Source: Lobosporangium transversale
Taxonomy: Eukaryota > Mortierellomycota > Mortierellomycetes > Mortierellales > Mortierellaceae
Direction: 5' to 3'
NCBI RefSeq assembly: GCF_002105155.1
Contig: NW_019029053.1
Coordinates: 1 to 64,000 of the forward strand
Length of the DNA: 64,000 nt
Position 1 is the stretch's first letter, and each line of letters starts with the position of its first letter. This document shows, piece by piece, positions 51,458-63,797 of the stretch. Position numbers and translations under genes: made by a program. The notes under the pieces are model-generated. The model did not search any database. It was not told the DNA's origin and saw only the letters and a list, made by a program, of their open reading frames with translations.

Positions 51458-51866
51458 GTCGCGCGTCACCAAGGAAAATGAAACGCGGCCTTATACACAA
51501 TCGTCCTGAGTCGTAAAAGTATAGGAAGAGGAGAGGAAGGGAAGGTGGAAGGTGGAGTGGGTTACTCCCAGAGTTCAATATCGAGATTATAAACTTGATC
51601 CTGCTTCTAACTTGCAAACGTGATTAGTGATAGTTATTTTCAAGGTGCGAGTAATTTAATGTCCTGTAGGCTCAACGATGAGAATAAAAAGGAACGGAAC
51701 GAGGCATGTAATAAATAGCTTGTTTTCGAGGAGGGAGGGATGGTCGAAGGATGAAAAATTAAATGAAATACATGCATTTGTCGCATGTCCCTAATTCAGT
51801 GGCTTGTAAAGTCCTGTTACGGTTCTTTGTTTCGAATGAAGCACGTAAAAGTGAACAACGGGTCCC

Positions 51867-53145
51867 ATGCCCACTGCTTCAAAGCCCAAAAATAAAAAAA
51901 AAAATAAAAAATCAGCGTTAGTTACTGTCGCCAACCTCGACAAGATGAAAAAGAGTGATCTTGTTAGGAGGATGGAGCATGAACATCCATTACTGGTGTT
52001 GACAACCGGCTCTCTTAACGTTAACCTCGGCTGTGCACTTGAAGGAAACGATGCCGAGATATCAGCTGCAATTGAGGGCGTTCGTGACGTTGTGCGTCTT
52101 GCTGTCCAGATAAAAGAGAAAAGGGCAAGGGCTGCTTGGCCAATATATAGAAGAAGTTACCTCGCGCTCTTTGATCGAGAAACCTTAGACTGTATCATCT
52201 GCCCTCGCATTTCACATGTTGAGCATGTTCCTCCAGACCCTCCCACTCTGATTTTTATCAGCACGGCCGATTCCGAATCACTCCCGGCCTCACCTTTGGC
52301 TCAGTCTGTAGCCACTAAGCTTCTCGGAGATGAAAAGAGATTTTAAGTATGTTAAAAGCCTACACATACTCGCATACTGCCAACCTGCAACTTCCCACTA
52401 AAGGTAATCCACATATTATTTATATAGGCCGAGGTTCATAGAAACGAAGGTGACATACCAAGGCTTGAGAGTACACCGCAGCGGCACTTCCATTTTTATT
52501 CATAAGGTCAGAATATTGTGTGACGGTCATGGTGGGATCTTAATAAGAGGCTCCCCTCCTGACCTGGCAACAATAAGAAAAACGGCTTTTGATCCTCCAA
52601 CCTACAGCTGCAAAACATCTCACCCCCTCCCACCCCGTTATTAATTGACATCGATGAGTACAGTAGTGCTATTGAAAACTTTATACGGTTGAACGATATT
52701 ACGAAAAGTAGTCGCATCAAAATGCCACCTAGTCCATCTAGACATGGTTTCGTAAGTATCTCAGAGATCACCCTCTTGCAACTGCTGTTACTCAACGAGG
52801 CTTTGAGGGAATGTGCTCCAGAAAACTAGGCTATCCCTCCAAATCCTCAACAACAGATCTCGCTACCTGGTATGGAGACAAAGAAGCACCAAGAGCGTTT
52901 GTCGCGATGCTAATATCAAATATTGAAAGAAATACGCCCAAGAAAGTCCGCAGAGGATTAAAGGACAAGACGCGTATGATGAATGCCAAGAAATTGAAAC
53001 ACTGCGTCAATTTTCAAGTAATAATCTTGGTCCAAACCACTACGACGAAAGCGGATACGTGTTAAGAGTCAAAGGGAAAGGAAGGAAAAGAGAGAGCGAT
53101 ACCAAGAGTGCTACTGAAAAGGACCAAGGGAAGCATGGTTGCTAA
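51867..53145 (+). pseudogene. Decayed accessory coding sequence, possibly the N-terminal half of a Fanzor-type protein
   Basis: Four protein-like blocks lie in the same direction but different frames. Block 51867-52346 (160 aa) has a Lys-rich start, VLTTGSLNVNLGCAL, AVQIKEKRARAAW and TLDCIICPRIS. Block about 52637-52828 has SAIENFIRLN, RIKMPPSPSRHGFVSISE. Block about 52730-52960 has TWFRKYLRDHPLATAV and APRAFVAMLISNIERN. Block about 52957-53145 has TLRQFSSNNLGPNHY and ESGYVLRVKGKGRKRE. From memory, the order 'TGSLN..L, CPRIS, SAIENF.LN...P.SP...FV, then GYVLR' matches the N-terminal half of abundant Mortierella proteins whose C-terminal half is a TnpB-like (Fanzor) nuclease. No RuvC motif or zinc ribbon is present here, so it would be a truncated, frame-broken relic. 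An intron-bearing unknown gene is the alternative. Confidence 0.38.
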
Positions 53146-53389
53146 ATATATATAGTAACCTAAGATTAATTAATATACCCATGGCTTCAAGCGAGTCGCA
53201 GCATGGTTGCCATTCCAGTTGGTATCATCTTGTCGAGTTCTAAAAAAAGTCACATTCTAAATATTAAATTTTAACGCGACCGTTGCAGTTGTTTGAGAGA
53301 AAGGCATCATCTCTTTTCTTTCACACACCAAAACACATCTCCCCCACTCAACCCATTCACTCAATAGGCTCATCCAGTAAAACTACAAC

Positions 53390-54873
53390 ATGATTCTTTT
53401 GGACTACCACAATCGCATCATTGAGGACACCCTCAAGACGCGTTTCAATCCGTAAGTGGATTCACATGCACACACAAACACTCATTCATACATACTCGCT
53501 CTCCTCGGCTGTTCAAGTGGTGACGTGACTGGCCACAAGGTCTTCCCTTGTCTTGGACGACACGAGATGAATGAGGCCAACAATGCGCTACAATACAACC
53601 ATGTAGACAATAATGATCTAAAACCGTACTCCCTCTCTCTTATTTCGAGAAATGTTAAAAATGTAGTGAGAACAAACCCAAGCCAGTTGACATGAACATT
53701 GTAGATTTTGATGGAGTTGCCTACCACCTCTCAACTCTGGATGGCCAAGACACAAAGCTACTCTTGTCTATTCGCTGGTCATGCTGGAAAGAGCTTATCC
53801 AGTATGGCGCCATGGATGTCCTGAGGCGTGAATACAGTCAATGGATCGTGGACCCCGAACAAGGGTTCGATTTTACTCTCCAATTTGACCTCGAGAACAT
53901 TGGTGGCGAGCCAGGTAGAATTTCGTTTTGATTAAAAAAAAAAAAAAAAAAAAAAAAAAGTTATCAGTTTATTTGGAGCAGTTGTTCATTTCACTAACTA
54001 TACTTTATCTATATGTATACTTTTTGCTTTCAAGAGGATGTGATCCGCAAGGTCTCGCTATTGAAGCGTAATGCTATGGCAGCGCCTTTTGAACGAGCAT
54101 TCGACGCACAGGCATTGGCGGAGAAGGAGGACACGTGGGACCCTTCGACTTCACAGTTGATGACGATCCATTATCGTGAAGGCGAGGCTATATATGTACA
54201 GAACCAACAAGACAGAGTCACTGTTATTTTTTCGACATTGTTCAAGGAAGAAACGGATCGTATTTTCGCCAAAGTCTTCTTGCAGGTGAGAATATCTCAA
54301 GCTCTCTATAATTCAATAGCAACCTCAAGCTCCATCTTGCTGATTTAATATATTTTGATATTTGCGCAATGATTTTCCCCTAATAGGAATTCGTCGATGC
54401 TAGAAAGAAGCCTCATCTTCAAAATGCGCCTCAGGTGATTTATTCTCATCGTGAACCACCATTGGAAATCCGTCATGTTCCTGGGCTTTTGGACTCTGAG
54501 AGTATGGGCTATATTACATTTGGTAAAGCTTCACATTCACGAAGACATATGATGAATGTACACATCAAATACGTTTCTTGCCACAGTCTGACAATTTTTC
54601 AATCCTTTAATTTTTCAAAAAAAAAAAAAAAAAAAAAAAAAAGTTCTTTTCCCTCGTAATTACGCTGCTGGTGCGGTGCGTGAGGAGACTATTTCCAGGA
54701 TTCAGATCTTCCGTGACTACCTCCATTATCATATCAAATGCTCAAAGGCTTACATGCACTCTCGTATGCGTGCCCGCGTCTCGGACTTCCTTAAGGTCCT
54801 TAACCGTGCCAAACCTGAGGTTCAAGCAGCGGAGAGAAAGTTGGCCAGTGGAAGGGCCTTCCGTCGCGTTTAA
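53390..54873 (+). CDS. ARPC2: ARP2/3 complex subunit 2 (p34)
   Basis: Exons 53390..53451, 53667..53914, 54035..54285, 54387..54522 and 54644..54873 join to 308 aa, close to the 300-residue family size. The start [19 protein letters not shown] and the block [12 protein letters not shown] are characteristic, as are [17 protein letters not shown] in exon 3, [22 protein letters not shown] across exons 3-4 and the C-terminal helix ([20 protein letters not shown]) that forms the complex backbone with ARPC4. The protein is a structural core of ARP2/3, which nucleates branched actin at endocytic patches and hyphal tips. Intron 4 ends in 26 A immediately before its AG acceptor. The 3' flank (54874-55340) is short and leads to the uL30m promoter. 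Confidence 0.97.
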
Positions 54874-55340
54874 TGGAGCTGGATAGGGCTATTTACTTTT
54901 TGTCAATACTTGTTACAGGAAAGTAGAATAAGGAAAGAGAAGACCATCAAAAGGGATCAATATTAAGAATAACTGACGATGGACAATATGGCCAAAGCAT
55001 ATGAATGCACATGGTAAACCTAAGTAAGATGAAGCAATACCTATGTCCTTCGAAGATACCATGGACAATAAAAGACAATCAAAAATAAACATGGATAAAT
55101 AAATAAATGATCCAGATGAGCGATCATGTTTGGCGAAAGCTCGATAGTTCTCTTGTTCCAAGTTTTTGATTAACCTAAAAAAAAAACTTTATGCCATTCA
55201 TTCACCCAATTTGTCAGTGGCCAGTGACTGCCAAATACAAGTTTTTTTGATCTTTACAATCCCTCCGGCGTAAACAAGGCCTCCTCTTCGTGTTGCATCG
55301 CACTCACATTCATTTTTACACAACAACTACACAATTAACC
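54874..55340. other. ARPC2 3'UTR and uL30m promoter
   Basis: AT-rich spacer, no gene. The last 40 bases before the uL30m ATG (CAACAACTACACAATTAACC) form a typical A-rich leader. Confidence 0.5.
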
Positions 55341-56190
55341 ATGAGTTCTGTTTCAAGGATAATCTCGACTCTCCGCTGCAATATCACATTTCCTGTAAGG
55401 GCATATTCTACATCAGTAGCAACAACAGAATCTGTCCCAGCAGCAACAACAGGACATTACAAGGTCACACAAACCCGTTCGACGATCGGCGTACCAAAGT
55501 CTACTATTAAAGGTATACGGTACTCTTTTTTGAATCCTCTTTTCGACTTTTTGCTAATATGATAGGATCTAAAAGAAAAAGAAAAAGAAAAAGAAAAAGA
55601 AAAAACGACCAGAAAACAAAAAACAAGTGAAGACATATCATGGAAGCAAAGGCAGGCGAGATCACAGTTTTTTGGTCAGCACAAAATAATAATAATAATA
55701 TTCCTCTCTGTGGTCCTGAAAAAAAAAAAAAAAAAAAAAAAAAATATTGATTACTCAAAAGAGCGCAGCAACAAACCCCCAGCAGTTTTATATAAACTTC
55801 TCTAACAAGCTGGATGGGACCATCTTCTCCCTCGTTCTCAAACATCATATTATTATTATACATATATAAATATTCAGGATGAAAAAAAAAAACTGCATCT
55901 TTAAAATAACGGATGATGTTCGAAAAGGTCCTTTGGCTCCAGAATATTGACACGCCTTTTATATATATATATATATTTCATATTCGACATTTTTAGTACT
56001 TAAATCGCTTGGACTTGGTCGTAGGATTGGTCGTCCAGTTTTTCAACCTCATGAACCCAGCGCTGCAGGAAAGATTTTGAAGGTCAAAGAATTAGTCAAA
56101 GTCGAGAACGTACCCGGTCCAATCCCTGCAGAAGGATACAAGCGTACCCGCGCCAATAATGGCTACAAAGTCATTGGAAAGATGCTTTAG
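55341..56190 (+). CDS. Mitochondrial large-subunit ribosomal protein uL30m
   Basis: Exons 55341..55512 and 55997..56190 (intron 484 nt, phase 1) give 121 aa. Residues 1-25 are Arg/Ser-rich without acidic residues (MSSVSRIISTLRCNITFPVRAYST), a good mitochondrial targeting sequence. The rest is the L30 fold: YKVTQTRSTIGVPKSTIK, LKSLGLGRRIGRPVFQP and ILKVKELVKVENV. In bacterial and mitochondrial ribosomes L30 sits near the central protuberance side of the large subunit. An upstream in-frame ATG at 55290 would break the targeting signal, so 55341 is preferred. Confidence 0.92.
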
Positions 56191-56674
56191 AAGATAACAT
56201 GGATATGAGTTGTTGGATAGGATGAAATGTGATCGACTCATTCAGACTTGAATAACAATAAAGGCAACAGCAACCACAGCAAAAACAACAGTAAAAAAAA
56301 AAAAAAAAAAAAAAAAAATTGGAGGAGCTTTTTTGCTCATTTAGAAGAGGATGGACATCAACATAAAATATTGATCGAAACAGAGTTCATGTGCCAGGCT
56401 TGGGTTCCTTTAACAGGGTCTTGCACAGGACGTCTCTGGAAGTCAACAAACCTATTTCAGGGCATGCACACAAATGCTACGAAGCTTGAGTGTATTTAGT
56501 TTTATTTTTATTTTATTTTTTTTGTGAACGAAAAAATGTATGCAACGATCATTTGAAAGCAATATTGCAGAGGGCAGAGAAAAAAGAAAAAAGCAAGACA
56601 GGTTGGGTATCTGGGGATCATTAACCAATCAATTAATCAATGGGGGGAAAAAAAACCCCCCTTGTTTTGCTTAT
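56191..56674. other. Convergent 3' flank
   Basis: Spacer between the uL30m stop and the stop of the minus-strand membrane-protein gene, with an A run at about 56293-56318. No gene seen. Confidence 0.5.
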
Positions 56675-58686
56675 TCACAAGAGTGATTGCTGCTCTTGTA
56701 GACCACCATGATTAGGACTACGCTGATCTCGGTTGTTACTATCATCATTCCTGTCCGTTCTTTCATCATCTGTATCTACCTCAAACATGATGTCCTTCTT
56801 TGTAGAGCTCTTAGATGTATCCTTGTTTACAGTGTTTCCTATTTCTGGCGGTGAAGACGCTGTTGCTGTTGTACGTTGTATCTCGTCATCCTCATCCTCC
56901 AATACAAATTCATCATGTTCCCGGTCTTCATCTGCTTCTGCTACTAAACCGTTTGAGGGCTTCTTGGGTCTCGAACCTGCTTCTCCATGCTCACTACCTG
57001 CTTGGCCGCGCTCAACCTCATCCAAGTCTACCATTGCCAAACCGACATAATCACCGCCTCCTGTGCGACCTCCGCTGGATGTCGCTGCACGCCGTTGACC
57101 GTCTGTGAATCGGCCGTCCAGTGGATTAGATCCTATGCCACCATCTTCAAAGATAGCGCCCGTCAGCACCGCTTCATCGTATGCTACCTTCCATGCAAGA
57201 TACAGTAGTCGCAACAAAATAGTCAAGAAAGGGCCATTGTACAGCATGATGTCAACCAAAATTTCCAGTGGAATCAGAATCTCTTTTGTATCCTTGTGAA
57301 CATTGCAGAGCTCCAGCAACATGTAGCGTACTGGGATATACAAGATGCACAAATACCACTATAAAAAGAAATAAATAAATAAATAAAATAAAAAATCAAT
57401 AACTATCCAAAATGTAATATCGCTTGTTAACAATTTGTTAAAACATTACCTTGTACGCCCAGAGGTCGCGTGGAAACTTTCCAAAAAAGACTACACCACT
57501 CTGCGCAGGCCGCGTCACGACATGGAATAAAAAGATCATGCCGATCGCATACCAAATCTGACTGGTTAACCACCGTACTGCATTCGAAGCCAAGCCAAAG
57601 AATTGCGAGGGCTCTTTCCATCCACGTAACATATATAGTATATTGGAAGTTAGTGTTAGGGCTGTCGCTGCAATACATACGCCTCCCATAACCTGATAGT
57701 TCTTGGCAACCGGTGCAGGCAAGAGGGCTACAATGATAAAACAGTAATAATAAGGGAGTGAGTCGTCATATTTATGTGCTCCAGACCCCAGCGGGCCATT
57801 GCGTTTGACTTGATCTCAATCTGAAGATTTGTTGGTAGGCTATTGTTGTTATTGTTGTTGTCCGCCATTTATTTCGTCAACGATAGTTTTTTTTTTTTTA
57901 AAAAAAATGAAACTCACCTTTGGCAATGGATTCATTTGTAATATGCAATCTGCCACTATTTTTATTACAAAAGGAGAATGTCAACCAAAAGAATTTTCTC
58001 ACATACATTGTTGGGTGGATTTTTTTTTTTTTATTTCAACTTCAAAGCTTTTTCTCACCTCTTGCGTCGACAATAGAAGAAAAGACCGGCCATGACCAGA
58101 ATGTCAAAGATAGGCCCTAATATAGATGAGATCTGATGGACAAAAAGAAACAGAGTATTCAGTATCATTGGGCAGAAAAGAAAAAAAAAAAAAAAAAAAA
58201 AAAAAGATCTTGGTTACGAAGGAAGAAATTTGCAAAAGTTCAAATCAATGGAAATGATAAAGAATGCGTAATGGATGGTATAAATGTACTACTTACAAGG
58301 CACCCTTTACAGAACAAAAAGCAGAGAACGGGAGCGAAAAGATGTAATCGATATTAGCCATTTTGTATTGCACAAAGGATTGTGCTTGTCCGACAAAAAA
58401 AAAAAAAAAATGACATGTTGTAATATGAACATGAGATAAATTGACAGTGTAGAAAGTATAGAATAATAAACCTCCAACTGAACATACAAATAACATAACC
58501 AATGATCTCCAAGCGACCCATGCGCATTCGCAACAAGACTTGACTCTCCATGATCAACACGCCAATGCCAAGGAGCATACTGGCGATGCTAACATAACTC
58601 CGCCAGTCATCAAAGTATGGCTTAAGAAAGGTGATGATTGCATGAATATGCCTAGACCAATCGTCATATGGTGAATCGGAATCCAT
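56675..58686 (-). CDS. Multi-pass membrane protein with acidic C-terminal tail
   Basis: Six minus-strand exons: 58686..58488, 58384..58311, 58132..58059, 57955..57918, 57727..57450 and 57358..56675, joining to 448 aa. An acidic N-terminus (MDSDSPYDDWSRH) is followed by hydrophobic segments: VSIASMLLGIGVLIM, MGRLEIIGYVI, ISSILGPIFDILVMAGLFFY, VMGGVCIAATALTLTSNILYM, QIWYAIGMIFLFHVV and ILYIPVRYMLLELC, so about six or seven helices. The last 150 residues are hydrophilic, rich in Asp/Glu/Ser and predicted disordered. I do not recognise the family. The donors for exons 1-4 are inferred from frame continuity; exon 2 uses GTAAAG rather than a stronger nearby GTAAGT, because only the former keeps the frame. 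The neighbouring minus-strand gene starts more than 2 kb away, so it is independently transcribed. Confidence 0.78.
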
Positions 58687-59403
58687 GGTTTATTGCGTTG
58701 TTGTGCGTGTATGTGTATGTGCTGTATTGAAAAAAGGAACAAGGACAGGAGCTGCAACAAAGCTTTTTTTTTTTTTTTTTTTTTTTCTTTATCTCTCTCT
58801 CTTTCTTTATTTCTTTGCAATAAAAAGTATACAAGAAAAGGAAGAAAAGGAATGAAAGAAAAGAAAAGAAAAGAAAATGAATAAATGGGTTGTGGTCAGC
58901 AGAGGCGCAGAGGCTTGCTTCATGACACAATGATTTGAATCAAACCTCACCTGCCATATCCGGATTAGGACTAAATTGTAAAGGGTCGCGTAAAACTTTT
59001 ATGTTGCCACCTTATCTGATTCCTAATGTTCTTAATAAAGAATAGTTAGTGCCTCTTATTGCCAGTCCGGTTGCATCTGGCAATGCTTCTCAGCCTGGCT
59101 TGCGGTTTGATATATTAGTTTTACATCATGTAGCCATGAAGAAAGAGGCTGTCTGGTCTCTCTACACCAATCTCTTTTCGTGACTGAATCCCTAGCTACA
59201 GCATTAATGTCATCACGTCTTTAGGAAAGCAGGTTGATAGAGGTAAACATAAGTAAGGTATATTAAAGCGGCTCATTTGCCTTTGTTCTATAGTAGTCTC
59301 ACCAATCGTTACATGAAATCATCCAAAATCTATCAAAGACCTACCAACAACATCCCCCTTCATCATCCTATCCCCGATCTTTTTTTTTTTTTTTTTTTTT
59401 CCT
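58687..59403. other. Spacer between two minus-strand genes
   Basis: Promoter of the membrane-protein gene (58687-58900, with a T run at 58765-58786) and 3' flank of the ADF-H/PH gene (T run at 59380-59400). The middle part (58930-59370) is unique sequence in which I see nothing. Confidence 0.5.
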
Positions 59404-60976
59404 CTATGAAGATTCACTACACTTCATAAAACCAGCAATAGCCAGCTCCTTATCCCTGAGCGAATCACTAAAGAACAAATGAGACTCCCCCATGAAAAGG
59501 TCCACCCTGAAAGCATTCGGAATCAAACAATCCATCGAGGCATCTTCTATGTTGGTGATTCGACCGCCTAGTTTCATTTCCGAAATTGGGAGCCTATCTA
59601 GCTCATCTCGGTAAAAAGATATGACTTGACCTCTCATCACGTAAAATCGACGTTTCCAACATGGTGAACCATGGCTTTGGATAGTGATAAAGCCTGAAAG
59701 CCCTGATCCACGGAGCCTTTCCATCTCGATCAGTTGCTTCTTCATCGCCTCACGCGAAACTCTGTCGGCCTCTTCTTTACGCCTCCGTTCAAGCTCCTCG
59801 GCTTGCTTCTGAGCCAGCAACTCTTGCTCCCGAGCCTCGCGCTCTTGGGTCTCACGCTGACGCTTTATAATCTCGGCCTGTTTCTGACGCTCCGTGTCCT
59901 CACGGACTTTGCGCTCTGCAGCCTCGATCTCAAGTTGACGCTCTGTCCGGGGTGTGGACACGCCAGAGCGGGGAGACTCTGTCCGTGCAGGGCTTGAGAT
60001 CTCTGGTGGGATGGTGGCGCTGTCGTTGTTGTCGTTGTCATCGTTGTCATCGTTGTCGTCGTTGTCGTCGTTGTCGTCGTTGTCATTCGAGGAAGAAAGG
60101 GGAGAGCTGGGTGTGACAGGGCGGGGTGCTACCAGAGGAATGGTAGGAGTAGGGGACGGTGCGATCACTGGGGAACCCGAAGACTCTGGCGTAAGGGAAC
60201 CACCATTCCCGGGTAACCCTAGACGAGCCCTTAATTTATCCTCTGCCAGGTCAGCAAGATTTGCGGAATTGATCTGAACATGGGCTTCCTTGAAAAGTGC
60301 TCCTACAGCCTTGCCATGGACCAAAGCACGGGCTTCATATCATGAGATGAATGATATTGCATTAAGTTAAATTGAATTTCAGCTCTAATTCATTTTTAAA
60401 TGAAAACAAAAGCCGAACATTACTTACCACGGCGAAGCCCACTAACGAAGATTGTTCACGATTATATATGAATATAATTGAATAAATCGGATGAGTTTCT
60501 TGGTATTTTTTTTTTTCTTTTTTTTATTTTTTCATTACTTGGTATTCCATGTCTTAAAACCATTACCTGACTTGTTCAGAGACATAAGCGAGAATCACGA
60601 AACGGTCCTCAATGCGTACAAAACCATAAAGAACTTCCTCCTTCAGATTGGATTTGAGTTCTTCTAAACCTCCTGTACCTTTACAATACAAAGAAATTTT
60701 ATCCCGCGTATCATGGTATCCAAGGATAAGCCTGGGTCAAAAAAAAAAAAAAAAAAAAAGTTTACAAAAAGCTTGAGTCATAAAGTCAACTCCTTTATCT
60801 CAATATCAATGGCATGCAAATGGAACTCCTTCTTCTCCTTTTGTTACCATTCCCATTCTTATTCTTATTCTTGTTATTATTTAGAAATACTCCTCATTTT
60901 ACCAGTTAGTTGGAGTGCCAGCGATGATGGCTTGATATGCCTCTGAAATGGCTGGATCAGTCAGGTCGCACGACAT
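59404..60976 (-). CDS. Coactosin-like ADF-H and PH domain protein
   Basis: Exons 60976..60903, 60731..60567, 60441..60428 (14 nt) and 60332..59404 join to 393 aa. Residues 1-130 are an ADF-homology domain of the coactosin/Abp1 type: MSCDLTDPAISEAYQAI, NLKEEVLYGFVRIEDRFVILAYV, then SGLRRARALVHGKAVGALF, so F-actin binding is expected. A linker with a long Asp/Asn tract (about 166-188) and Ser/Pro stretches follows, then a charged coiled coil (about 211-282, EREAREQELLAQKQAEELER). A PH domain comes last (about 292-390: LSGFITIQSHG, CWKRRFYVMRGQVISFYRDE, FRVDLFMGESHLFFSDSLRDKELAIAGF). The PH end is rather short. It would link cortical actin to membrane lipid (inference). The 14-nt microexon is needed for the frame and for the SGLRRAR motif. 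Confidence 0.88.
60022..60087. repeat. (GTCGTCGTT/GTCATCGTT)n coding array
   Basis: Triplet-based array on the plus strand, read on the minus strand as alternating Asp-Asp-Asn codons, forming an acidic linker between the ADF-H domain and the coiled coil. Confidence 0.85.
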
Positions 60977-62559
60977 TGTTATTCAGGAACAAAAACTTGT
61001 AAAAAAAAGAAAAGAAAAGGTCAATTGCTTAAAAGTATTGAAGGTTATATATTTTTCCTAGACCAAGGAATGCGATTAATGAGGGAAATAGTTGGGACAG
61101 TTGTAACACTTTAACTTACTTTGACTAGGGGTGTATGATAAGTCTATTGGGTCTTGAAAAGGACAAAAAAGAAAATAAAATAAAAAAAAATAAAAAAGTT
61201 GAAAGAATGAAACGGATGGAAATGAAGACACAAAAAAAGAAAAATAGAATGGGAAACTGGGAATTATGGAATGAGATTCAAATGAGTGGCATTTGATTGT
61301 CGTTTTTTTTTTTTTTTTTTTCTTTATAACATTATATTGTATATATTAGTTGTAGTTGATGTCGATGCACTAGCATCTTTCTTACGTGCTTAGTCTAGAT
61401 GGGACTCATCAAGTGAGAGCTTATGGAGCAATCCTTTATTCCGCAAGGTGCGACGGGACAAAAACGGACAGGGATCAGTCAAAAGGCTCAATGGATGCAC
61501 CCCGGTCAATCCAACATGAGCTTTCACAAACTCAACTATTATCACCATTCCCACTGCTACTAAAGTGCTTCAAGTGCAAGGAAAAATAAAAAAGAAGGAT
61601 AAAAAGATATATGCATCAAGATATCACAATTGACAGGAACATGGGATAAAAGAAATGCATGTCCTTAACGGAGACAAATTCAAAGGCACCCTATCCCTAT
61701 TCCATGCAAAATACTCTTTAACACTCATTTATAAAAGGTAGAAAGGGGCATTTCTATCCTGTTGGACACTCCTTTTCTTTTATACTTTACATTCCTCGAC
61801 AAATAAAAAGATGGTAACATTTATATATATATATATATATTTATAAAATAAATTATGAAAATATAAATAGGCTGGATCGGTATTCGACATTGAGACACCT
61901 TCCCCTTTTAGACATCTAGGCAAACGTGGTTCTGAATTCAAGAGTCCATGTCTCTTTGCTTTTAATCTACTTCCAAGCAAGTCTACTATTATATTTCTTT
62001 TTATTCTTTTCTTGATACGCGCCAGGAGATCACCTTTATCCAAAAGAAGCTCTAGGATTTGAACGAACCATCTGGGTTATATGACACCAGATACATGGCT
62101 CTCCCCGTATTGAACAGTTTATTGAATATCTCTACAACTCCTACACCGGCTCTTGCTTGCTCCTATCCACCCTTTCTACCATCTACTGCCCCGCTTCTCT
62201 CCCCCTTACCTAAACTCAGAAAAAGCTGTTTTACCTTGTTCACACCCTACGCTCTCGAGACAAAGGCACTCTAGCCCGACCCAGATGTCCTTTAGTGCCT
62301 GTGCTGACTTTTATCTCACATCACTCTTCGGATTCACCTAAGCATCACAGCCACAATCGCAGTCGCACTTCCCGCACCTCGACCATTAGAATTGTATTGT
62401 AGTCTCACCAATATGAGCATCACACGATCCCGTGATCATTCTACCCAGTTGTCTGACAGATTCAGAACTCTTGATCGATGGTTCTGACAAATACCATTAA
62501 GATCCCGAGTGTATCACTGTCAAACTAGAATTAAAACTATTCATTTGGGCTTGATCCTC

Positions 62560-62594
<35 letters not shown>

Positions 62595-63579
62595 TTCACC
62601 CCTTTAATAAAACACTCATTACATAACACTCTTTCGAGCCAATGCAGAGTATGCAAGAGGCTATCGGCACTGGTCAACACTCTTTCAAGTTATGCAAAAG
62701 GGTTTAGAAAACATTTCCCCCCAATCATATACAAGTTGAATGCAAAGAATATGATGATACCTCTACACAAGTCCAACAGACTTGATGGGACAGAAAATAT
62801 ATTGAGACAGTGAGTAATGAGTGCACTTTAAAAAATAAAAATATCCGCTGCTGCAAATGAAGGTAGTGAAGAGAGTAAGGAAATAAGAGAGAAAGAGCCA
62901 AAGTGCCTTACAACTATGACCCCATAGTAACTTCTACGCCTCCTTGATGTGCTTTGTCTCCAAATGTAAAACAGAGAGAAAAAGAGGAGAACGGATGTTA
63001 GAAAGTGGGGAGGCGCATGAAGAAACAAACCAGATAATGATCGAGAAAGGAGGAATAAAAGAAACGATAACGACCTAAAAGGAGGTATGAACAATAAAGG
63101 GAAGACAATTGAGAGAGGAAGAGGTGATGGGGAATGAAAGAAAAAGAAGCGACCCCCAAAGACACTGAGATGCGACAAAAACCACCAGGGTGATTCATTT
63201 GTAATAAAACGTTGGCCCTAATCTAAATAATATAAATAAATAATAGCGTAGATGTATATGAATAAAAAGTACGTCTGTTTGTGTGAATGGTTTGGTCAAT
63301 AGCTCTGCCAGCACCGGCCAAGTCCCCACGCCATCGGGCTCCAGGGCAGTTTTGCACGCGAAAGGTTTCTTATAAGAGATAAACATAAAAAACGCCATCT
63401 CGATTTTGCGTAGAGCATATTCAACTTTCTTTTAGACTTTACTGTTGCCTAGACATGTCAAACACGCGTTTTTTTGGCTCCAAAACGGACGTCGTTCCCT
63501 TTGCGATGATTGGGTGTACACAAATTGCATATGAAAATGCGACCCATCATGTAAAGCAAGCTTCAAGCCGTAGACATTG

Positions 63580-63611
<32 letters not shown>

Positions 63612-63797
63612 GTTCGGAGACAAATGTCCTATGATAGTATGAGGCGTCTGATTTAAGGGGTAATGAAATCTAATGTACCATTCAGGGTTCACTGTTTAAA
63701 TCGTCAATTGCCAAGTTTAAACACTTTCTCACAAACATTCACGTTTACATTTTATTTGCTCGAAACGCACATTTCATTGAAACATTTACCCATTACC
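60977..63797. other. 2.8-kb spacer without a recognised gene
   Basis: Promoter of the ADF-H/PH gene at the left; promoter of the TatD gene at the right. Between them lie T/A homopolymers (61303-61321, 62561-62593, 63579-63610) and short, unconvincing frames. A minus-strand frame at about 62043-61850 (MDKGDLLARIKKRIKRN) looks faintly protein-like, but I find no partner exons. Confidence 0.45.

Noticed and set aside
53390-60976. Actin gene cluster (ARPC2 with the ADF-H/PH protein)
   Set aside because: Two actin-related genes 4.5 kb apart, separated by a ribosomal and a membrane-protein gene and on opposite strands; most likely chance.
61780-62043. Minus-strand ORF starting MDKGDLLARIKKRIKRN as a gene
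   Set aside because: Short, runs into low-complexity Tyr/Ile codons from a TA repeat, no homologue recognised and no adjoining exons found.
62040-62110. Possible minus-strand tRNA (a B-box-like GTTCAAATCC and an anticodon-arm-like TCATATAACCC)
   Set aside because: No A box, no D-arm and no acceptor stem could be found at proper spacing; only the T-loop resembles a tRNA.
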